A stretch of 64,000 nt of DNA from Moritella viscosa. Lineage in GTDB: Bacteria > Pseudomonadota > Gammaproteobacteria > Enterobacterales > Moritellaceae. Every line of letters starts with the position of its first letter. The first letter of the stretch is position 1. The notes under the pieces were generated by a model, which was not told the DNA's origin, ran no database searches, and was given only the letters and a program-made list of their open reading frames with translations. Both the position numbers and the translations under genes were made by a program. The DNA lies in assembly GCA_000953735.1 (NCBI GenBank), contig LN554852.1, positions 620,001 to 684,000 on the forward strand, written 5' to 3'. Of this stretch, positions 1 to 8,284 are shown in pieces.

Positions 1-33
1 TAATCCCAACTGTTTTGAGTTCAAGTTTCATTA

Positions 34-420
34 TTAACTGTCGTCATTACTGCGGTTTAAAGGATTTACATTGATCGCATCGCCATAACACACATAACTG
101 CTAAGGCAGGCCTTAGATGCGGGTGGTGCGATACATGAACGAATAATAATACCATTGGCATGAAGCGCGGCGGCTTTACGCTTGGCGGCAATTTTCGCTT
201 GTTTTTCTTCTGCTGGTGGCAGGTTATCGGCTGTTTGACAGCTTTCGCCTTCCACTAAACCCAGTTGTTCAACCTGATAATTTTGTAGGGTGTCAGCAGC
301 GTAATATTCAACACCCGAAATAGAGAAGTATTCAGTGAAGTTATCTTTGTCTAAATTCGTCTGTAACGGGTATTTGCTGCAACCGCTCAGTAGTATGGTT
401 AGTAATATTAAATATTTCAT
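34..420 (-). CDS. rcsF: RcsF-type outer-membrane lipoprotein, Rcs stress sensor
   Basis: 128-residue lipoprotein with a short hydrophobic leader ending in a lipobox (LLSGC, Cys14). RcsF is the surface lipoprotein that senses envelope or LPS damage and relieves IgaA inhibition of the Rcs phosphorelay. The mature part has four further cysteines, C61, C96, C105 and C111, spaced 35, 9 and 6 residues apart. These spacings match the two nonconsecutive disulfides known in E. coli RcsF (C74, C109, C118, C124), and the flanking GESC and YGDAINV segments also resemble the family. Its length is close to the E. coli protein. It stands alone on the minus strand, divergent from the next gene. The ribosome binding site is weak. 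The call rests on the cysteine spacing plus the lipobox. Confidence 0.85.
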   Translation of the reverse strand: MKYLILLTILLSGCSKYPLQTNLDKDNFTEYFSISGVEYYAADTLQNYQVEQLGLVEGESCQTADNLPPAEEKQAKIAAKRKAAALHANGIIIRSCIAPPASKACLSSYVCYGDAINVNPLNRSNDDS

Positions 421-627
421 GGTGTTTTAATCGAGTGATATTTGGGGTTAATTATAATTCTATCACTGGCTTAAAGACATTTATTTTTAGGGTGATTACG
501 TATTTTTACTAATTTATCGGGATAAAAATTAGCGATTAACGTGACTAATTATGGTTATTTACTAGATAGCTAGACGATTATAGTCTTAACTTATATTGGA
601 TAGACGCCATACGAGGTAAGCAAGACG

Positions 628-1431
628 ATGACAAAAACGAGCTGTATTATCACTGTATTATATTCACTAAGTTTAGCCAGTATTAGTCTTTCTGCCCATG
701 CTGGCATTGATAAAATACGTCTTACTGCAGAAGAGCGTACCTATATTTCTGCTCGCGCACCAATCAAATTATGTATTGATCCTAACTGGATGCCTTACGA
801 AGCGTGGGATCCTAAACTTGGTTACATTGGTATTGCTGCTGATTATATAGCTGTGTTCTCGGCGATGTTAGATGTCGAATTTCAAGTACGAGAAACAAAG
901 ACCTGGCAACAAAGTTTAGACGTTACTCGTAATGGGGGATGTGATGTATTATCTTTTCTCAACCAAACCCCAAGGCGCTCACAATGGCTAATTTTTACAG
1001 CTCCCTATGTTGAAGCTGTTGCTGCATTAGCAACTAAAAAAAATGTGCATGGTATTCGTAACTTAAAATCATTACGCGGTAAAACAGTGGCCGTGGTAGA
1101 AGGTTATGTGTATGAAGAATACCTACGTAATAACTACCCGCGCGTTATTGTTAGTCGTGTCGACAGTACAGATGATGCTCTGAGAAGAACGGCTAATGGT
1201 GAGATCGTTGCGACGATAGAATCACTTTTTGTATTGCGTTACAAAATTGCTAAACTTGGACTGAAAAATTTAACCGTATCAGGGCGAACTAAATACGTGA
1301 ATCGCTACCGTTTCGGCGTGCGTAAAGACCAAGCCATGTTACGTAAAATATTAGATAAGGCGATCATGCAAATTGAGCCGAAAGTCGAAAATAAAATTTT
1401 ACGTAAATGGAGTTTAGAGCATAACTATTAA
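628..1431 (+). CDS. Periplasmic family 3 solute-binding protein
   Basis: 267 residues with a Sec signal peptide (hydrophobic segment about residues 8-25, cleavage probably after AHA). It is a type II periplasmic binding fold of SBP_bac_3 type: the N-terminal lobe begins near IKLCIDPNWMPYEAW and the second lobe near LRGKTVAVVEGY. This close variant (LTAEER at the mature N-terminus, followed by the DPNWMPYE motif) is the one usually found as the sensor module of BvgS-like or diguanylate cyclase receptors, but here it is a free protein with no kinase, cyclase or transporter gene beside it. The ligand is probably an amino acid or similar small polar compound. ATG start preceded by GAGGTAA. The ligand and any partner are unknown. 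Confidence 0.75.
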   Translation: MTKTSCIITVLYSLSLASISLSAHAGIDKIRLTAEERTYISARAPIKLCIDPNWMPYEAWDPKLGYIGIAADYIAVFSAMLDVEFQVRETKTWQQSLDVTRNGGCDVLSFLNQTPRRSQWLIFTAPYVEAVAALATKKNVHGIRNLKSLRGKTVAVVEGYVYEEYLRNNYPRVIVSRVDSTDDALRRTANGEIVATIESLFVLRYKIAKLGLKNLTVSGRTKYVNRYRFGVRKDQAMLRKILDKAIMQIEPKVENKILRKWSLEHNY

Positions 1432-1454
1432 TGTATTGATTGGTCTTTTTAACC

Positions 1455-1943
1455 TTAGGTTAAGCTTTTTTGCCAGTAGCCTACATCGATCCATTGGTTA
1501 AATTTGTACCCAATTTTACTAAAGTGGGCACTTTTGTGCATACCGAGTTTTTCATGTAAAGCGATACTGGCGGGGTTAGGTAACGCGATACCGCCAATGA
1601 CTGTACGTACTTTGGTGTGTTGTAATTGTACAAATAAGGCTTGATATAATTGGCTTCCCCAGCCTTTTCTTGATGCATTCGGGTCGAGATAAACCGATGT
1701 TTCAACACTAAACTGATAGGCACTTCGACTTTTCCAAGGGGTTGCATACGCATAACCAAGCACAATATTGTCTTCTTCTGCAATTAGCCAAGGAAGACCT
1801 GCTGCAAGCGTTGTTTTGATTCGGTCGGCTATATCATCACTGCTTACTACTTCTTCTTCAAAAGTAATCACTGTAGTTGTGATGTAATGATTATAGATAT
1901 GGCTGATTGCCTCGGCATCCTGTTTGGTTGCTATTCTTATCAT
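1455..1943 (-). CDS. GNAT N-acetyltransferase, phosphinothricin acetyltransferase-like
   Basis: 162-residue cytosolic GNAT domain. The N-terminal MIRIATKQDAEAISHIYNHY and the following TTVITFEEE are typical of the Pat/YncA branch, which acetylates phosphinothricin, methionine sulfone or sulfoximine. Acetyl-CoA is expected to bind at the SRKGWGSQLY loop (about residues 90-100), and the late ALPNPASIALHEKLGMH segment is the usual GNAT motif B. It is convergent with the upstream binding protein and has no operon partner. The family is clear; the physiological substrate cannot be read from the sequence. Confidence 0.8.
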   Translation of the reverse strand: MIRIATKQDAEAISHIYNHYITTTVITFEEEVVSSDDIADRIKTTLAAGLPWLIAEEDNIVLGYAYATPWKSRSAYQFSVETSVYLDPNASRKGWGSQLYQALFVQLQHTKVRTVIGGIALPNPASIALHEKLGMHKSAHFSKIGYKFNQWIDVGYWQKSLT

Positions 1944-2073
1944 TTTCTCTCATTTCCTTGAGTTATTATGCCTATCTCATTTTTAACTGAAATTTATTTG
2001 CAAGACAAGGTAAACTAACCAATTAGCCCAATATTTGGGTATTCACCTTGATATTCAACGAAGAGAATTTAGC

Positions 2074-2424
2074 ATGATTGAACGTATGGAAACTAAACCA
2101 AGAATGAGCCGTATTGTAAAGCACAACGGTACTATCTACTTATGTGGCCAAGTATGCGCAGATGCAACGTATGGAATCAAAGAGCAAACTGAAACCATGT
2201 TAGCAAAAGTAACTGATTTATTAGCTCAAGCGGGCAGTGATAAAGAACACATGTTATCAGCAACTATTTATATTAAAGAGATGACAGACTTTGCTGAGAT
2301 GAATGCCGTTTGGGATGCGTGGGTACCTGCTGGTCATGCTCCTGCTCGTGCATGTGTACAAGCGAGTATGGCGCGTGAAGCGCTATTAGTTGAAATTTCA
2401 GTGGTTGCAGCTGAGATCGTATAA
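2074..2424 (+). CDS. RidA/YjgF family protein (enamine/imine deaminase-like)
   Basis: 116 residues from the ATG at 2074, which has an AAGAGA ribosome binding site eight bases upstream. A longer reading from a TTG at 2035 adds a 13-residue tail with no family resemblance and is less likely. The protein has the Rid fold: the N-terminal strand with YLCGQVCAD, the central helix [18 protein letters not shown], and the segment [12 protein letters not shown]. That segment carries the conserved arginine of the family, which in RidA contacts the carboxylate of 2-aminoacrylate-type imines. Near-C-terminal [10 protein letters not shown] is typical. It is probably a trimeric cytosolic protein. It may belong to an Rid subgroup other than RidA proper, so no symbol is given. 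Confidence 0.82.
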   Translation: MIERMETKPRMSRIVKHNGTIYLCGQVCADATYGIKEQTETMLAKVTDLLAQAGSDKEHMLSATIYIKEMTDFAEMNAVWDAWVPAGHAPARACVQASMAREALLVEISVVAAEIV

Positions 2425-2642
2425 GCGATAGTTCAGCAGGTAATAGAGCAGGGATGTATTGATAGCCATCAGTATTAACTGCTTTTTTATTTATTATGTT
2501 TAACGAACCCTACCTTTATAGCTGTTATTCATGTCATTTTATCCTCTAACTTAAGCGTGAAAATAGCGACGCCTGCGTTATTAGGCTTAATGCTTATTTT
2601 AGATTATGTACTTGTTTGTTCGATGTTTTGGTCAGAATAATA

Positions 2643-2673
2643 ACCACCCACTATAATAGTAAAAGAGGGTGGT
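2643..2673 (-). terminator. Weak hairpin downstream of the TPR gene
   Basis: ACCACCC (2643-2649) pairs with GGGTGGT (2667-2673) around a 17-base loop, 13 bases past the stop of the minus-strand TPR gene. On that strand it is followed by ATTATT rather than a clean T run, so termination is plausible but weak. The rest of the 2425-2640 gap shows no convincing ORF. Confidence 0.35.
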
Positions 2674-2685
2674 AGAATTATTCTT

Positions 2686-3114
2686 TTATTGAGCTTTGGC
2701 AAAGGCTAAATATTTTGGGTCATCATCACCAAAGATGTCTTCACCTTCAGCTTCAAATGCTTTTTCTAGTTGCTCTTTCGCTGGCCCCATGTTGCCAAGT
2801 TCAAAGTGTGCTTGACCTAAACGTAGGTGTAAATAAGGATTTACCGCACCTTCAGGGCATAACATAGCAAAACCCGTTGCTTCTTCTAATGACGGCCAAT
2901 CGCCTAACATGAAGTGTGCATCACCTAGTGCTGTTAGGATCCATGTAGATACATTCCAGTGGATCTTAGGTTCAGGAACAAGATCATAAGCTTGCATAAA
3001 GGTATCGATCGCAGTTTTGTATTCTTCAGCTTCGAGCTGCTCTTCACCTTTTTCACAAATGATTTCGATTTTTTTAAATAGCTTAGGGTCAAGTGCTGTC
3101 TTGGTTGCAGTCAT
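2686..3114 (-). CDS. Small tetratricopeptide-repeat protein
   Basis: 142 residues, no signal peptide, predicted cytosolic. At least two TPR-like helical hairpins are visible: GEEQLEAEEYKTAIDTFMQA around residues 23-42 and LRLGQAHFELGNMGPAKEQL around residues 98-117, with a third weaker repeat between them. The TPR fold suggests a scaffold for protein contacts. There is no enzymatic domain, and the neighbours (a RidA protein and a PhoH ATPase, both on the other strand) give no functional hint. Similar short TPR proteins occur in Vibrio and Shewanella relatives, but no specific function is recognised. Confidence 0.65.
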   Translation of the reverse strand: MTATKTALDPKLFKKIEIICEKGEEQLEAEEYKTAIDTFMQAYDLVPEPKIHWNVSTWILTALGDAHFMLGDWPSLEEATGFAMLCPEGAVNPYLHLRLGQAHFELGNMGPAKEQLEKAFEAEGEDIFGDDDPKYLAFAKAQ

Positions 3115-3274
3115 TCTTATTTCCGTAATAAAAGCCTGATAGGGTCATCAGAGGTATGTATTTTGTAAGTATATCGTATTGCAGCACAGATATTGTAAAA
3201 AAATGGCTAAAAATGAAATCAACAAAGTCGACGGCTAAGCGTTAAGGGTTAGCCGAACTAAAAGAGGTGTTTCT

Positions 3275-4669
3275 ATGGAAAGTACCAATAACAAAGTTTT
3301 CATTCTCGATACCAACGTGTTGTTACATGCTCCTTTATCTATCTTCACCTTTCAAGAGCACGATGTCATGATTCCCATGACTGTTTTAGAAGAGCTCGAT
3401 AATATCAAGGATAGAAAAAGGGATGTCAGTCGGGATGCACGTGTCGCGATTCGTGCGTTGGAGGATATTTTTTCAAATGCTACCCCTGAAGAAATCAGCC
3501 AAGGTGTGCCATTGCAAAAAATAGAAAGTAAAAATAAATTGGGTAAGATCTCTATTTTTGCTGATCATAGCGTGATGAAGCAAGATGTCTTTTTTACTGA
3601 AAATGAACCCGATAATCGTATTATCAATGCCGCGTTATTCTTGCAGAACCAATCTGATCGCGAAATTGTACTGGTCACTAAAGACATTAACATGCGTTTG
3701 AAAGCAAAGGGCGCAGGGCTAAATCGGGTAGAGGATTATCGTTCCGATCAATTGATTGATGACATTAAATTTTTAGCGACTGGCTTTCATAAATTTACTG
3801 GCGACTTTTGGCAAGAGATAAACGAATGCCACAGTGAAAGTATGAAAAGTGAAACCATGGGCTCAAAGACTATTCATACTGTTGAAACGGGATTACTTAA
3901 AGACACTTTTATTAACCAATACTTGATTGATGAAACTGATCACTTTGCCGCGCGTGTTGTCGGAAAGGATAAGGGAGAAATTAGTTTTGTTGATTTAGGT
4001 CGCGAACGCCTGATGTCAAAAAAAGCTTGGGGTATACATCCTAAGAATATTTACCAAGGCATGGCACTGGAAGCTTTACTTAATCCGCATATTGATTTGG
4101 TCATTTTGACCGGACCTGCTGGGAGTGGTAAGACTATTTTGGCGATGGCAGCGGCGTTAGAACAAGTCGTTGAGCGAAAAATGTATGACAAGGTAATTGT
4201 TACGCGTAACACGCCGGAAATTGCCGAAAGCATTGGTTTCTTACCTGGTACGGAAGAAGAAAAAATGTTGCCTTGGTTGGCCGCGATTACAGATACCTTA
4301 GAAGTTTTGCATAAATACGATGAATGTAAAGATGGCTCAGTTGAGTACATTAAACAGAAAGCGAATTTACAGTTTAAGTCGGTAAACTTTATGCGTGGTC
4401 GTTCGATTCAAAATGCGTTTGTATTATTAGATGAGTGTCAAAACCTTACTGCTGCGCAGCTTAAGACCATTATTACGCGTTGTGGCGAAGGCACTAAAAT
4501 TGTGTGTTCGGGTAACTTATCACAAATTGATAGTAGTTACTTAACCGCTGTAACCTCGGGTCTTACTTATGTAGTGGAACGTTTTAAAGATTTTGACGGT
4601 AGTGCGAATGTGTTCTTAAAAGGAGTGCAACGTAGTCGTTTAGCCTCTTTTGCTGAGCATAATATGTAA
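3275..4669 (+). CDS. PIN domain-PhoH ATPase fusion (PhoH2-like)
   Basis: 464 residues. The N-terminus is a PIN-type ribonuclease domain: KVFILDTNVLLH with Asp12, further acidic residues around DNRIINAAL and VTKDINMRLKAKG. The C-terminal half is a PhoH-type P-loop ATPase with Walker A GPAGSGKT near residue 280 and Walker B VLLDECQN. The family is PhoH2/YlaK, which is described as a sequence-specific RNA helicase plus RNase. No antitoxin-like partner lies immediately upstream, so this looks like the stand-alone chromosomal form. Start ATG has AAGAGGTG upstream. It is monocistronic and followed by a strong intrinsic terminator at 4698. Confidence 0.88.
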   Translation: MESTNNKVFILDTNVLLHAPLSIFTFQEHDVMIPMTVLEELDNIKDRKRDVSRDARVAIRALEDIFSNATPEEISQGVPLQKIESKNKLGKISIFADHSVMKQDVFFTENEPDNRIINAALFLQNQSDREIVLVTKDINMRLKAKGAGLNRVEDYRSDQLIDDIKFLATGFHKFTGDFWQEINECHSESMKSETMGSKTIHTVETGLLKDTFINQYLIDETDHFAARVVGKDKGEISFVDLGRERLMSKKAWGIHPKNIYQGMALEALLNPHIDLVILTGPAGSGKTILAMAAALEQVVERKMYDKVIVTRNTPEIAESIGFLPGTEEEKMLPWLAAITDTLEVLHKYDECKDGSVEYIKQKANLQFKSVNFMRGRSIQNAFVLLDECQNLTAAQLKTIITRCGEGTKIVCSGNLSQIDSSYLTAVTSGLTYVVERFKDFDGSANVFLKGVQRSRLASFAEHNM

Positions 4670-4697
4670 TTTACAATCAGGTTTTTATGATACCGAT

Positions 4698-4722
4698 AAC
4701 GGGCTTTTAAGCCCGTTTTTTT
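4698..4722 (+). terminator. Intrinsic terminator of the PIN-PhoH gene
   Basis: AACGGGCTT (4698-4706) pairs perfectly with AAGCCCGTT (4709-4717), and the stem runs into a tract of seven T residues ending at 4722. It lies 28 bases after the stop codon at 4669. Confidence 0.9.
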
Positions 4723-4946
4723 ATGGTTTTTTTTAATTTTAGAATGCAAAATAAAAATTGTAGCACTACAGTTAATATGTATGAAACCAGTTATATATCA
4801 ATGGTTATGCTTTGTTGTTTTGTAGCTATACTCTTAGCTGTTGGCGTAATATTTACCTTAATATCGTAATTGGCTGTGAGTTTTTGCTGTCTATATATAT
4901 CAGCAAAAAAATAATCGTAGATTCATGATCATGGATGGTCTAAAAG

Positions 4947-5330
4947 ATGAAAAAACAAGCTGGAGTTACGTTAGTTGAATTAAGTGCTGTTGTCGTTATA
5001 TCAGGCATATTAGGTGCGATGGCTGTACCTCGATTTATTGATCTTGCTGATGCCGCATTAGATGTCAGTGTGATTAATATTGCCCGCAGTATTGAAAGTG
5101 CAAATACGTTTAATTACGCTGCCAAGATGATCTCAAAATCGGGATTATCGACGGTAGAGGCCGTACACATTGATAATTGTGATGATGCTGGAAGCCTACT
5201 CAGTGGTTCATCATTACCTTTAGGTTACACTGTTACGCCAATGAGCATCGCTGAAAGTACCACTGCGACTTGCATCTTAACCCATACTGATTCTGCTAAA
5301 AGTGCGACTTTTATTATGCAGGGATACTAA
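4947..5330 (+). CDS. Orphan type IV pilin/pseudopilin-like protein
   Basis: 127 residues with a class III prepilin leader: MKKQAG followed by VTLVEL, so cleavage by a prepilin peptidase after Gly6 leaves the conserved Glu5. The hydrophobic N-terminal helix spans roughly residues 7-28. The globular part is short and has two cysteines (C78, C109) that could form the usual C-terminal disulfide loop. It resembles MSHA-type or minor pilins in size. No assembly ATPase, platform protein or other pilin gene is nearby, so it must use machinery encoded elsewhere. Start ATG is chosen by the leader. Whether it is a structural pilin or a minor pseudopilin is open. Confidence 0.75.
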   Translation: MKKQAGVTLVELSAVVVISGILGAMAVPRFIDLADAALDVSVINIARSIESANTFNYAAKMISKSGLSTVEAVHIDNCDDAGSLLSGSSLPLGYTVTPMSIAESTTATCILTHTDSAKSATFIMQGY

Positions 5331-5371
5331 CTATGAACCAGAATTGTTTTATATAGTATCAGGAACACACT

Positions 5372-5614
5372 ATGCATTTAAAATATAGTTTATTCACCTT
5401 GTTAGTATTAAGTATTACAGCCTGTAGTAATTCTGACCCAGAGTTTAAGCCTATCGGCGGTGATCGTGACGAATATGGTTGCTTGCCTTCCGCGGGTTAT
5501 TTGTGGTGCGAACGAACTCAACACTGTGAGCGTTCGTGGGAGCTTGCTGATGCAGCAGGCATTCCTCATACTGAAGCTGAAGTTAAGGCTTATTGTAATA
5601 TAATTGGTTTATAA
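5372..5614 (+). CDS. Small Cys-rich putative lipoprotein
   Basis: 80 residues. A hydrophobic leader ends in a lipobox (SITAC, Cys18), so it should be exported and lipidated. The mature part carries GCLPSAGYLWCERTQHCERSWE, here with three cysteines, and a fourth near the C-terminus (AYCNIIGL). This GYxWCxxxxxCxRxWE pattern recurs in small secreted bacterial proteins of unknown function, sometimes as a stand-alone domain. It lies 41 bases after the pilin gene on the same strand and may be co-transcribed, but no functional tie is evident. Confidence 0.6.
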   Translation: MHLKYSLFTLLVLSITACSNSDPEFKPIGGDRDEYGCLPSAGYLWCERTQHCERSWELADAAGIPHTEAEVKAYCNIIGL

Positions 5615-5632
5615 CTTACTCATTTTTAATAA

Positions 5633-5666
5633 CGGCATTTAGCTTATTCCTTTAATCTAAATGCCG
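5633..5666. terminator. Bidirectional hairpin between lipoprotein gene and norB
   Basis: CGGCATTTAG (5633-5642) pairs perfectly with CTAAATGCCG (5657-5666) around a 14-base loop. It sits between the converging stops at 5614 (plus) and 5673 (minus). The flanks are A/T rich on both sides but lack a long T run, so it likely serves both genes with moderate strength. Confidence 0.55.
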
Positions 5667-5672
5667 ATTTAG

Positions 5673-7943
5673 TTAAGACACGACAGATGGAGCGCGTTTA
5701 GTACTATTTTTTATTTCCCCTATTATTAATCGAGCAAAGAACGCTGCTAAGAACAGCCCTCCCATACCGAATAAAATATCACCGGGGACACGTAACCAAA
5801 CAAACATTTCCACTAATTCACTATGAATTATTTCTGAGGATCTTGCATACCAATAACTATGCTCTACAGAAGCAATAAATTGTATTATACCAACAGGGAG
5901 CAGTGACATGAATACCATGCCTATCAAACCTAGATTTAAAGACCAGAAACACCACTTAAGTAATTTATCATCCCATATTGATAATTGATTTGTTAAACCA
6001 CGTAAGCAAGTTAGCATCAAACCAATGCCTAGCATTCCATATACGCCCATGAATGCAGCGTGAGCATGAGTTGCTGTTGTATTTAAACCTTGAATATAAT
6101 AAAGCGCTATTGGTGGGTTGATAAGAAAACCAAGCACACCAGCGCCAACCAAATTCCAAAATGCTGTTGCAACAAAGAACATAAATGCCCATTTATAACG
6201 AACCATCCAGCTTGTCGCTTTACGCATTCTATAAGTTTCAACAGCTTCAAAACCAATTAATGCGAGTGGTACAACTTCCAATGCTGAAAACATTGCACCC
6301 CATGCAACTACGGATGTTGGCGTACCTGTAAAATATACGTGGTGAAGCGTCCCAAGTAGACCACCAGTTAGGAATACAACGGTAGCAAATAAAACAGCAC
6401 TGTTAGCTGATTGAGCTCGAATAAGTCCTAAACGTACAAACACTAATGCAATGACTGATGTTGCAAATGTTTCGAAGAACCCTTCAACCCACAAATGAAC
6501 TACCCACCAACGCCAGTATTCAGCAATCGCTAAATTAGTATGTTTACCTTGTAAAAATCCAACACCATAAAATAATCCAATCGCTACACAGGATGCATAG
6601 AGAACCCAAATAACAGATTTCATTTCACTGTCTTTGGTTAGGGCGGGCTTAATTGCAGCCGTCACCAATGTTAGCCAAATTAATAAACCTGAAAACAGCA
6701 GGATTTGCCAGATACGACCAAGGTCTATATATTCTTGTCCTTGGTGTCCGACCCAGTAACTTAAGTCAAGATCAAAGTATTGTTGAATAGCAAGCCATTC
6801 TCCGGCCATAGAGCCAAGAACAACGAAAACTAAAGCAACCCAGAGTATATTCACACCTAGTTTTTGATATTTAGGCTCATGCCCAGATAAAGCTGGCGCA
6901 ATATATAGTCCAGTGCCTAACCAAGCCGTAGCAATCCAAAATACTGCAAGTTGAGTATGCCAGGTACGAGTTAGTGAATATGGTAAAATCTCTGCTAGTG
7001 GGTAACCATAAAAAGTCTGACCTTCAACTGCATAATGCGCAGTAATACCACCTAATAAAATCTGTAGGAGAAATAATCCGACAGCGGTTGCAAAATACTT
7101 GACTAAAGCTTTTTGCGAAGGCGTTGCTTTAACATCAAATAATGGATCTTTAGTGGGTACCTCTGGTAGTGGATGCTCTTTAAGACTGGCGTGATACCAA
7201 GCAAGCGCCCCTATAGCAGCAATAAGCAGAACCATACTTAATATTGACCAAAAAATATTATTTGATGTCGGTGTATTACCGATTACGGGATCGTGTGGCC
7301 AGTTATTCGTGTAAGTGTAGTTCTCACCGGGGCGCTCTGTCACTGCAGCCCACGCTCCCCAGAAGAAAAATGCAGATAATTTTTGACGATTTTCAGCGGT
7401 TGAAATTGTGTTTTCTTTCATCGCGTAGTCTTCACGAATAGGCTGGAAATCAGGATTATCACCAAATGAATTTGAATAGTAATGCTGCAGCGTACTAATT
7501 ACTTCTGCACGACGTGTTGAGATTACTAATATATTGTTATTAGCATCAAAGCGATTAGATCGTATATCTTCACGCAGAAGGCTTTCTAATGCAGCTTGTT
7601 GATAACTAGCTAACTGTTCAAATTGAACTGAGAATTGTTCTATTGCTGCTTTATCAAGCCAAAGTGTTGATTCTCGATGAAGCCAATCCGCAGTCCAGTC
7701 TGGCGCAACATATGAACCATGGCCCCAAATAGAGCCTAATTGATGTCCCCCCATAGAGCGCCAAACAAGCTGACCATTCTGGATGTCTTCTTTGGTAAAT
7801 ATCACTTCACCTGTTGACGTTACAACTTTCTCGGGGATTGGTGGTGCTTCACGATAAATTTCACTTCCTAAGCTCAAAAGTATACTAAATGATGTCACAC
7901 ATACAATAATGAGAGCAATTAGGGAGAATTTTTGTTTAGTCAT
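5673..7943 (-). CDS. norB: Quinol-dependent nitric oxide reductase (qNOR)
   Basis: 756-residue inner-membrane enzyme that reduces 2 NO to N2O using quinol. The long periplasmic N-terminal region (about residues 30-230) is the cytochrome c-like extension typical of qNOR and has no CxxCH heme motif. The membrane domain keeps the heme-copper oxidase ligands: H329 (RTWHTQLAVFW) and H628 for the low-spin heme, H626 for the catalytic heme (THAHAAF), and H483, H534, H535 with E487 (HLWVEGFFE, LHHVYFTG) for the non-heme iron. A lone norB of this type generally detoxifies NO. It is monocistronic and has a sigma-54-type promoter with three NorR-like sites directly upstream (7990-8092). Confidence 0.95.
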   Translation of the reverse strand: MTKQKFSLIALIIVCVTSFSILLSLGSEIYREAPPIPEKVVTSTGEVIFTKEDIQNGQLVWRSMGGHQLGSIWGHGSYVAPDWTADWLHRESTLWLDKAAIEQFSVQFEQLASYQQAALESLLREDIRSNRFDANNNILVISTRRAEVISTLQHYYSNSFGDNPDFQPIREDYAMKENTISTAENRQKLSAFFFWGAWAAVTERPGENYTYTNNWPHDPVIGNTPTSNNIFWSILSMVLLIAAIGALAWYHASLKEHPLPEVPTKDPLFDVKATPSQKALVKYFATAVGLFLLQILLGGITAHYAVEGQTFYGYPLAEILPYSLTRTWHTQLAVFWIATAWLGTGLYIAPALSGHEPKYQKLGVNILWVALVFVVLGSMAGEWLAIQQYFDLDLSYWVGHQGQEYIDLGRIWQILLFSGLLIWLTLVTAAIKPALTKDSEMKSVIWVLYASCVAIGLFYGVGFLQGKHTNLAIAEYWRWWVVHLWVEGFFETFATSVIALVFVRLGLIRAQSANSAVLFATVVFLTGGLLGTLHHVYFTGTPTSVVAWGAMFSALEVVPLALIGFEAVETYRMRKATSWMVRYKWAFMFFVATAFWNLVGAGVLGFLINPPIALYYIQGLNTTATHAHAAFMGVYGMLGIGLMLTCLRGLTNQLSIWDDKLLKWCFWSLNLGLIGMVFMSLLPVGIIQFIASVEHSYWYARSSEIIHSELVEMFVWLRVPGDILFGMGGLFLAAFFARLIIGEIKNSTKRAPSVVS

Positions 7944-7989
7944 TTTGACTCCTCAATAATTAATTAACAATCTCATTAGTCAATTTTTA

Positions 7990-8005
7990 TGCCAAAGTTT
8001 AACCA
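7990..8005 (-). promoter_or_regulatory. Sigma-54-type promoter of norB
   Basis: Read on the minus strand the sequence is TGGTTAAACTTTGGCA, giving the obligatory GG-N10-GC spacing of -24/-12 promoters (GG at 8003-8004, GC at 7991-7992). Initiation would fall near 7979, about 36 bases before the norB ATG. The other bases of the consensus are only partly matched. The three NorR-like sites immediately upstream make the call credible. Confidence 0.65.
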
Positions 8006-8037
8006 GTTGTTTATATTCAACTTATTTACTTTTGGCT

Positions 8038-8092
8038 GTCATATTGACTGTGCCTGTCAATGTCAATATGACAGCGCTATTGTCTTTATGAC
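8038..8092 (-). promoter_or_regulatory. Three NorR-type enhancer sites upstream of norB
   Basis: Three copies of the NO-sensor NorR pattern GTCA-N3-TGAC: GTCATATTGAC at 8038-8048, GTCAATATGAC at 8062-8072, and GTCTTTATGAC at 8082-8092 (one base off). Start-to-start spacings are 24 and 20 bases. E. coli NorR needs exactly three such sites upstream of norVW, so the arrangement is diagnostic. No norR gene is present in the window; the regulator must be encoded elsewhere. The remaining bases of the 7944-8284 gap hold the promoter and a hairpin at 8200. Confidence 0.8.
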
Positions 8093-8199
8093 AAAGACTT
8101 AATGTTGAACCTTTTTATTGCTGAGAGAGAAGGGTAATCACCTATATGGTGGTTTGGAGGAGGTTTTGGGGGTCATAGACAGTAGACAAATTAGTTTAC

Positions 8200-8240
8200 C
8201 ACCGAACCTAAACTTATTTGATAAATGTTGAGGTTCGGTG
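8200..8240. repeat. Inverted repeat downstream of fpr
   Basis: CACCGAACCT (8200-8209) is perfectly complementary to AGGTTCGGTG (8231-8240) with a 21-base loop. It lies 45 bases past the fpr stop codon on the minus strand and could be its terminator, but no T run follows on either strand. Confidence 0.45.
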
Positions 8241-8284
8241 TTATTTAAATACTGACTGTCACCCCTGAGTGGATCGACTATAAA

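Noticed and set aside
2035-2073. Longer RidA start at TTG 2035
   Set aside because: The added residues do not belong to the family and the ATG at 2074 has a good AAGAGA site.
8150-8170. G-rich stretch downstream of the norB control region
   Set aside because: It has runs of GG and one GGGGG but no four regular G3 tracts, so a G-quadruplex is not supported.
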